A DNA stretch of 64,000 bases from Haladaptatus sp. DJG-WS-42 (lineage in GTDB: Archaea; Halobacteriota; Halobacteria; Halobacteriales; Halococcaceae). The notes below the pieces were generated by a model. It had not been told where the DNA came from. It saw only the letters and a program-made list of their open reading frames with translations, and made no database searches. Shown here one piece after another: positions 60,048 through 64,000 of this stretch (position 1 is the stretch's first letter; each line of letters begins with the position of its first letter). The stretch spans positions 2,286,422 through 2,350,421 of the forward strand of contig NZ_CP147243.1 in NCBI RefSeq assembly GCF_037198285.1. The letters are read 5' to 3'. A program made the translations under genes and the position numbers.

Positions 60048-60212
60048 ATGGCTCACCAAGTAATCTGCCGCGACGCTGGAAACGACTGTGACTTCATGGT
60101 TCGCTCTGAGAACCAAGACGAACTCATCGAGATGGTCAAAATGCACGCAAAGGAGACCCATGACCTCATGTATTCTACAGATGACGTCAAAGGCGTCATG
60201 AAGTCCGCCTGA
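60048..60212 (+). CDS. DUF1059-type small Cys/His protein
   Basis: A 54-residue protein reading MAHQVICRDAGNDCDFMVRS and ending DDVKGVMKSA, with Cys7, Cys14 and His37 and His33 arranged as in the DUF1059 family (CxxxGxxC..., HAxxxH). Small metal-binding proteins of this kind have no agreed function. The start is the first ATG and is preceded by an AT-poor leader. Confidence 0.75.
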   Translation: MAHQVICRDAGNDCDFMVRSENQDELIEMVKMHAKETHDLMYSTDDVKGVMKSA

Positions 60213-60286
60213 ACCGCCCGCACGACTCGCCTCTTTTCGGTTGCCACAACCCGTAGCGTAAAGCCGGGGCTTTCACAAGAACGACC

Positions 60287-60772
60287 ATGTCACTCGAAGG
60301 AACACAAGCCCCAGCGTTCACAGTCACCGGCACCGACGGGAGCTCCCTCTCGCTCGCAGACGCGGTCGAAAACGGCCCCGTCGTCGTATTGACCCTACGC
60401 GGCCACTGGTGTTCGTATTGCGCAGAACAACTCCAGACGTTCAGCAACCACGCCTACGACCTCTGGCGAAATCACGACACGACCATCATTCCAATCAGCC
60501 ACGACCCCGTCTCGAAACTTGTCGAGATGCGCGACCGCTTCGACCTGAAACTGCAACTCTACTCAGACCCCGACTTCGAGATGGTAACTGCCTATTCAGG
60601 CACCGAACAGTCGAAAAAACACGGGAAGATTCCGCTCTCGGGGACGTTTATTGTCGACGAAGAAGGTGTCGTGCAGTACGAACAGATCGCTGAGAACGCC
60701 GCAGACCGGACGTACGCGAACTACGCGCGTCACTTCATCAACATCGGGTTTGAGCGACCCTACACTGAATAG
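60287..60772 (+). CDS. Peroxiredoxin-like (AhpC/TSA) redoxin
   Basis: A 161-residue thioredoxin-fold protein. LTLRGHWCSYCAEQLQTF contains a CxxC (Cys42 and Cys45 region) where a peroxiredoxin normally has PxxxTxxC, so it is closer to a thiol-disulfide oxidoreductase/redoxin. IIPISHDPVSKLVEMRDRFDL and GTFIVDEEGVVQY are typical of the AhpC/TSA group. It probably reduces peroxides or disulfides in the cytoplasm. It is followed by a convergent zinc-finger micro-gene after two bases. Confidence 0.87.
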   Translation: MSLEGTQAPAFTVTGTDGSSLSLADAVENGPVVVLTLRGHWCSYCAEQLQTFSNHAYDLWRNHDTTIIPISHDPVSKLVEMRDRFDLKLQLYSDPDFEMVTAYSGTEQSKKHGKIPLSGTFIVDEEGVVQYEQIAENAADRTYANYARHFINIGFERPYTE

Positions 60773-60774
60773 GG

Positions 60775-60972
60775 CTACCCACCCCACTCGCTGCCGATGT
60801 CGTCTGCGACCTGTTGGCGCCACAGACTGAATTCTTGATTACACGGTTGACTCGTCTCGATATGGTCGATAAAGCCCCAGCCACCATCGACCAGTTCTGC
60901 CTCACAGAACGGACAGTGTTCCGGGTCACCCCACACCGGGGAAGTATTCAATTGTTCAGACGATTGGGTCAT
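60775..60972 (-). CDS. Small zinc-binding protein, probably DUF7501
   Basis: A 65-residue protein with EHCPFCEAELVDGGWGFIDH and a later SQPCNQEF. The CxxC, His and Cys form a likely zinc site, and the closing DDIGSEWGG is a recurrent haloarchaeal ending. I recall this as DUF7501. Function unknown. It is convergent with the redoxin. Confidence 0.7.
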   Translation of the reverse strand: MTQSSEQLNTSPVWGDPEHCPFCEAELVDGGWGFIDHIETSQPCNQEFSLWRQQVADDIGSEWGG

Positions 60973-61068
60973 ATGACCTGTGTTTCGATGTATTATTAGA
61001 TAATTCTATGGTCGTTAACGCAGGTAATTCGCGCATTTCTGTAGACAAACGTCCAAAAATATGTGTGG

Positions 61069-62019
61069 TTAGCGCGTGAAGAAGGCGTCCGGGCCGTGGT
61101 CGTCTTGCCAACTGAAGGCAAACAGCCACTGCGCGGCGACTCGCGTGAGCGACCGCCCATCTTCGCTTTCGCCGGTCGCGCCGTCCCAGCGGGTTTCGTC
61201 GGCCGCAAAGACGCCCGGTTGTGCCACGCGCTCGAACGTGTAGCCGGGGTTTTCGAAAGCAGCAAGTCCGTCGGGCGTCGCGAACACAACGATTTCGAGG
61301 TCGTCTACGGTCGTCATCACAACGCTCCCAGCGGCTTCGACCGTCGATTCGGGGAATCCGAGTGCGGCGTCAGCGTGCGTCACGCCGAGAACGGGTTCTT
61401 TCGGGCCGAAATCCTCACGAGCCCAGTCGCGCCCGCCGGTGCCTCGCTTGGCTCCGAGTCCAAAGCCCTCCATCTCGAAGTAGCGCTGGTAGGGATGTCG
61501 TTCGTATTCGATTGGTGCCGGCTCGTCCGTATCCGAGGCGGCTTCGCTCTCGCCGCCCGGCGGAACAAGAATTTCACCGTCAGGATAGCGTGCTTCGAAT
61601 CGTTCGAGGGTGAGTCGGGTGGCTGGCAGTATCGTGAGAGACGTACCTTCGTACTCGCCTGCAATCGCTCTGCCGAGCGACTGTTTCCACGACGAGTCTG
61701 TCTCTCGGTCGAACATCACGAGGTCGTCGTCTGCGAGCGTTCCCGAAACACCGAACGTGAGCGTGGTGCCATCGACACACCGGTCGTACACGACGGTTGA
61801 TCCACAGAGCGGACACCACGTAACGGCGACTGGCTGGCCGTCAACCACATCGTTGACGATTTCGTGGAAATTGAGCACCCGAATCGGGTAGCCACGGACC
61901 GTCTCGTTGCCTTCGACCACGACGAGTTGCTCATCACGTTCACCGCTGTAGTCCGTCGTGAACTGCGGGTCGTCGATGCTCGGAATGGCATCCGGCGGAA
62001 TGACCTGTTTGACGTTCAT
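61069..62019 (-). CDS. DUF3179 domain protein
   Basis: A 316-residue protein of the DUF3179 family, common in haloarchaea. VAVTWCPLCGSTVVYDR holds the two conserved Cys. FGVSGTLADDDLVMFDRETDSSW and AFSWQDDHGPDAFF near the end are family-typical. The frame is open upstream to 62154; ATG 62019 (MNVKQVIPPDA) is chosen because the family starts there. No signal peptide is seen with this start. Function is unknown; a metal- or redox-binding role is suggested by the Cys pair. Confidence 0.82.
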   Translation of the reverse strand: MNVKQVIPPDAIPSIDDPQFTTDYSGERDEQLVVVEGNETVRGYPIRVLNFHEIVNDVVDGQPVAVTWCPLCGSTVVYDRCVDGTTLTFGVSGTLADDDLVMFDRETDSSWKQSLGRAIAGEYEGTSLTILPATRLTLERFEARYPDGEILVPPGGESEAASDTDEPAPIEYERHPYQRYFEMEGFGLGAKRGTGGRDWAREDFGPKEPVLGVTHADAALGFPESTVEAAGSVVMTTVDDLEIVVFATPDGLAAFENPGYTFERVAQPGVFAADETRWDGATGESEDGRSLTRVAAQWLFAFSWQDDHGPDAFFTR

Positions 62020-62080
62020 AGCTCCATTCGGGAAGCCCAGCGGGTATGCCTTCCGGGAATGTGCCCCCAGCGCGCACGCC

Positions 62081-62791
62081 TCATTCGTGGAGCACGAATC
62101 GGACCCGCTCGAAGCCTTTTCCCCGTGATTCTCGCCCCTGCATTTCGAACTCACCGATCACCTCAGTGTTCGCTACGTGCGTGCCCGCACACGCGGTTCG
62201 GTCGTAACCTTCAATTTCCACGATGCGGAGTTGGTCGATGGATTTCGGGAGCAGGTCGATGCGCGTGCGCACGGGGTCGAGTTCTCGCTCTGCGGTCTCA
62301 CGGTCTAACTCGTACCACGTCACCGGCCGCGCGTCTGCGATGAGTTCGTTCATCCGCGTAGTGATGTGCGCGAGGTCGGCTGCGGTGAAGCGGTCGTGTT
62401 CGACGTCCATGCGGGCGTAGTCGGTGTAGAGTTGATTTCCGGTCGTCGGCGCGTCGAACGCTTCGATAAGCAGCGCAGACAGCAGGTGTTGGGCGGTGTG
62501 ATAGCGCATGTGGGCATAGCGGCGCTCCCAGTCGAGGTCGCCTGTGACGGTCGTCCCCTCCTCGGGTGGGTCGCCCGCGAGCGTGTGGTAGATGGTGTCT
62601 TTTTTCTGGACGTCCGTAACGCTCCATTCTGCGTCATCTGCGCGGAGCGTGCCGTGGTCTGCGGGTTGGCCACCACCTTCGGGGTAAAAGAGGGTTTCAG
62701 CCAGCACGACGCGGTCGTCAACAACGCGTGAGACCGTTGTCTCAAACGAGCGCGCGGCGGTGTCGGTAAGATACGCTGGAGTCGTGTCCAT
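62081..62791 (-). CDS. alaX: AlaX-type alanyl-tRNA editing protein
   Basis: A 236-residue protein with the editing domain of alanyl-tRNA synthetase as a stand-alone enzyme. It hydrolyses Ser- or Gly-mischarged tRNA-Ala. The zinc motif is HTAQH (HxxxH) with CAGTHV (Cys..His) near the C-terminus. FYPEGGGQPADHGTL is the usual N-terminal AlaX-M segment. The start ATG 62791 (MDTTPAYLTD) is chosen over the longer frame from 62929. It is divergent from the HD-domain gene. Confidence 0.9.
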   Translation of the reverse strand: MDTTPAYLTDTAARSFETTVSRVVDDRVVLAETLFYPEGGGQPADHGTLRADDAEWSVTDVQKKDTIYHTLAGDPPEEGTTVTGDLDWERRYAHMRYHTAQHLLSALLIEAFDAPTTGNQLYTDYARMDVEHDRFTAADLAHITTRMNELIADARPVTWYELDRETAERELDPVRTRIDLLPKSIDQLRIVEIEGYDRTACAGTHVANTEVIGEFEMQGRESRGKGFERVRFVLHE

Positions 62792-62904
62792 ACTCGCTAG
62801 TGGAGGCTTGTTATTAATCAATCGGGTTGTCGTAACGCTAAAGAGTGGTACATACGTTTTTCTACGTAACATGAACACATCACCAGCACTCCGGAGGCGA
62901 TTCT

Positions 62905-63585
62905 GTGGGAGTTGAGATCCAGGAGTCACCCATCACGGACGAGGCGTTCGAGGAGATGAAGCAGTTTGTCTTTGATTATCTCCAAGCGTCCGTCCGCAAC
63001 GAAGACGAGGGTGGCCGAATGCGGTGGTACCCGTGGCACTCGGCGGAGTATCGATACAATCACATCCTGAACGTGGTTTCGATTGCGACGAAAATCGCTC
63101 GCCAAGAGGGGGCAAACGTGGACGTGACGCGCGTTGCGGCGTTGTTCCACGACGTTGCAAAGCTCGAAGCAGACCAAGAGATCCATGCAGAAGAAGGCGC
63201 TCGCGTTGCCCGCGCCTTCCTCGAATCGCACGGCGAGTACCCCGAGTCGTTCATCGCGCAGGTGTGCGATTCGATTACCGACCATTCGTATCAGGGTGAC
63301 CTCTCGAATCTGACGCTGGAAACCCAGTGTCTCATTGAAGCTGACCTGCTCGACAAAGTTGGCGCGAACGGTACCGCGCTCATGCTCCTGCGGATGGGCT
63401 ACGAGGCGCGCACGCACATGGACTCGGCCGAAATGGTCGGGCGCGTGCTCGAACGCGGCCGCGACGCCGCCCAGCGCGTCCAAAGCGACACTGCTCGCTC
63501 GATTGCCTTCGAACGCCTCAAGCGCGTCAAGTGGTTCCAAGAGTGGCTCGAAGGCGAGATTGACGAGATGGAAAGCGACCTGTAA
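62905..63585 (+). CDS. HD-domain metal-dependent phosphohydrolase
   Basis: A 226-residue HD-superfamily protein. RYNHILNVVSIATK carries the first His, VAALFHDVAKLE the HD pair, EIHAEEGARVA a further His, and ITDHSYQ and LDKVGANG complete the metal site. It hydrolyses a phosphate ester, nucleotide or second messenger; the substrate cannot be read. Start GTG 62905 is followed by GVEIQESP. It is divergent from alaX and convergent with the LysE-type gene. Confidence 0.85.
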   Translation: MGVEIQESPITDEAFEEMKQFVFDYLQASVRNEDEGGRMRWYPWHSAEYRYNHILNVVSIATKIARQEGANVDVTRVAALFHDVAKLEADQEIHAEEGARVARAFLESHGEYPESFIAQVCDSITDHSYQGDLSNLTLETQCLIEADLLDKVGANGTALMLLRMGYEARTHMDSAEMVGRVLERGRDAAQRVQSDTARSIAFERLKRVKWFQEWLEGEIDEMESDL

Positions 63586-63616
63586 CTCGCAAACTCAGCC
63601 GTTCAACGGTTTTCGC

Positions 63617-64000
63617 TCACAAGAGCGTCGCCACCGCATCCGAGAGAAATAGGACACCGAACAGCGCGAGAATCCCCGCGCTCAGGTAGGCGACGACGGG
63701 CGCGACGGCGTCCATCCGTCGCTCGGCGGCGACGAGCGTGGCCGGGAAGCCACCGACCCAGAAGAGGATGCCGCCGAAAAAGCCCGCGAGGAGCAGCGTG
63801 CTTCCCGTTTCGACCACGAGTGACCCGCCTAACTGCTGGCCAATGTAGGGCAGCGGCGCGAACACGTCGATGGTGCCGGGTTGGAGGAGGCCAACACCAA
63901 TCGTGAGCCAGAACACGATTTGGTAGGGGTTCGTGAGCGCGAGGACGAACGCCTTTTTGAACCCATTTTGCTCGTCGTCGTGGCCGTCCCCGGTGAAGTT
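63617..64000 (-). CDS. LysE/RhtB-family exporter, 5' end beyond the window
   Basis: About 127 C-terminal residues of a membrane transporter. The segment LALTNPYQIVFWLTIGVGLL is the diagnostic LysE-family N-P-x-x-x-x-F region, followed by two or three more membrane helices (STLLLAGFFGGILFWVGGFP, VVAYLSAGILALFGVLFLSD). The frame continues through position 64000, and the GTG at 63916 is an internal Val in NPYQIVF, not a start. LysE-type carriers export amino acids or related solutes. Confidence 0.85.
   Translation of the reverse strand, partial: NFTGDGHDDEQNGFKKAFVLALTNPYQIVFWLTIGVGLLQPGTIDVFAPLPYIGQQLGGSLVVETGSTLLLAGFFGGILFWVGGFPATLVAAERRMDAVAPVVAYLSAGILALFGVLFLSDAVATLL

Noticed and set aside
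61063-61800. Plus-strand frame opposite the DUF3179 gene
   Set aside because: Shadow frame; the minus-strand gene has the conserved Cys motif and family similarity.
1-64000. CRISPR arrays, transposases or rRNA genes
   Set aside because: No regularly spaced repeats, no transposase-like product and no rRNA-like sequence were found on reading either strand.

Overview
This window is a contiguous piece of a haloarchaeal (class Halobacteria) chromosome. The evidence is high-GC DNA with long antisense shadow frames, very acidic proteins, archaeal-only families (PAN proteasomal ATPase, Mre11-Rad50, family B DNA polymerase, XPB with a Bax1-type nuclease, NSUN methyltransferase with a separate PUA-like partner), TATA-type promoters placed so that transcripts are nearly leaderless, ATGA gene overlaps and Tat-type export signals. 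The genus cannot be fixed from the sequence. No CRISPR array, rRNA, transposase or intein was found.

Layout. 1-3.7 kb: histidine degradation, hutU (cut by the window edge), hutG and hutI, with no hutH downstream. 3.8-13.5 kb: acyl-CoA metabolism, with three full AMP-forming acyl-CoA ligases, a degenerate mini ligase, an acyl-CoA dehydrogenase, a MaoC-fold protein, an iron alcohol dehydrogenase and a GNAT acetyltransferase. 13.5-20.4 kb: chaperones dnaJ, dnaK and grpE, with a Rieske protein and small genes lodged between dnaJ and dnaK. 20.6-24.0 kb: XPB helicase and Bax1-like nuclease, separated by an antisense lipoprotein gene. 24.0-29.2 kb: small genes, an RNA m5C methyltransferase pair, a PAC2 protein, a palindromic element, and a regulator/membrane-protein group with a truncated regulator copy. 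29.2-36.0 kb: aminotransferase, UbiA prenyltransferase, ornithine cyclodeaminase-like protein, YchF GTPase, a bactofilin-like protein and several small membrane proteins.

36.1-51.5 kb is a housekeeping block: PAN, winged-helix regulator, mre11-rad50, three small genes, polB, sufCBD, a ferritin-like protein, a DtxR/SirR-type regulator and a universal stress protein. As far as I recall, the order PAN, mre11-rad50, polB, sufCBD is shared with other haloarchaea.

51.6-58.0 kb is an accessory stretch beginning at a tRNA-Gln(UUG) gene. It holds hairpins and a tRNA-like fragment, a response regulator operon, an AT-rich gap, a Tat-exported beta-helix protein, and a polysaccharide deacetylase plus formyltransferase pair flanked by an 83-nt direct repeat. 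That repeat is the 5' end of the following small gene. The deacetylase/formyltransferase pair recalls the ArnD/ArnA chemistry of bacterial aminosugar modification and is the best candidate here for an undescribed system. 58-64 kb returns to ordinary chromosome: a PLP decarboxylase, zinc-finger micro-proteins, a redoxin, a DUF3179 protein, an AlaX-type editing protein, an HD-domain protein and a LysE-type exporter cut by the right edge.
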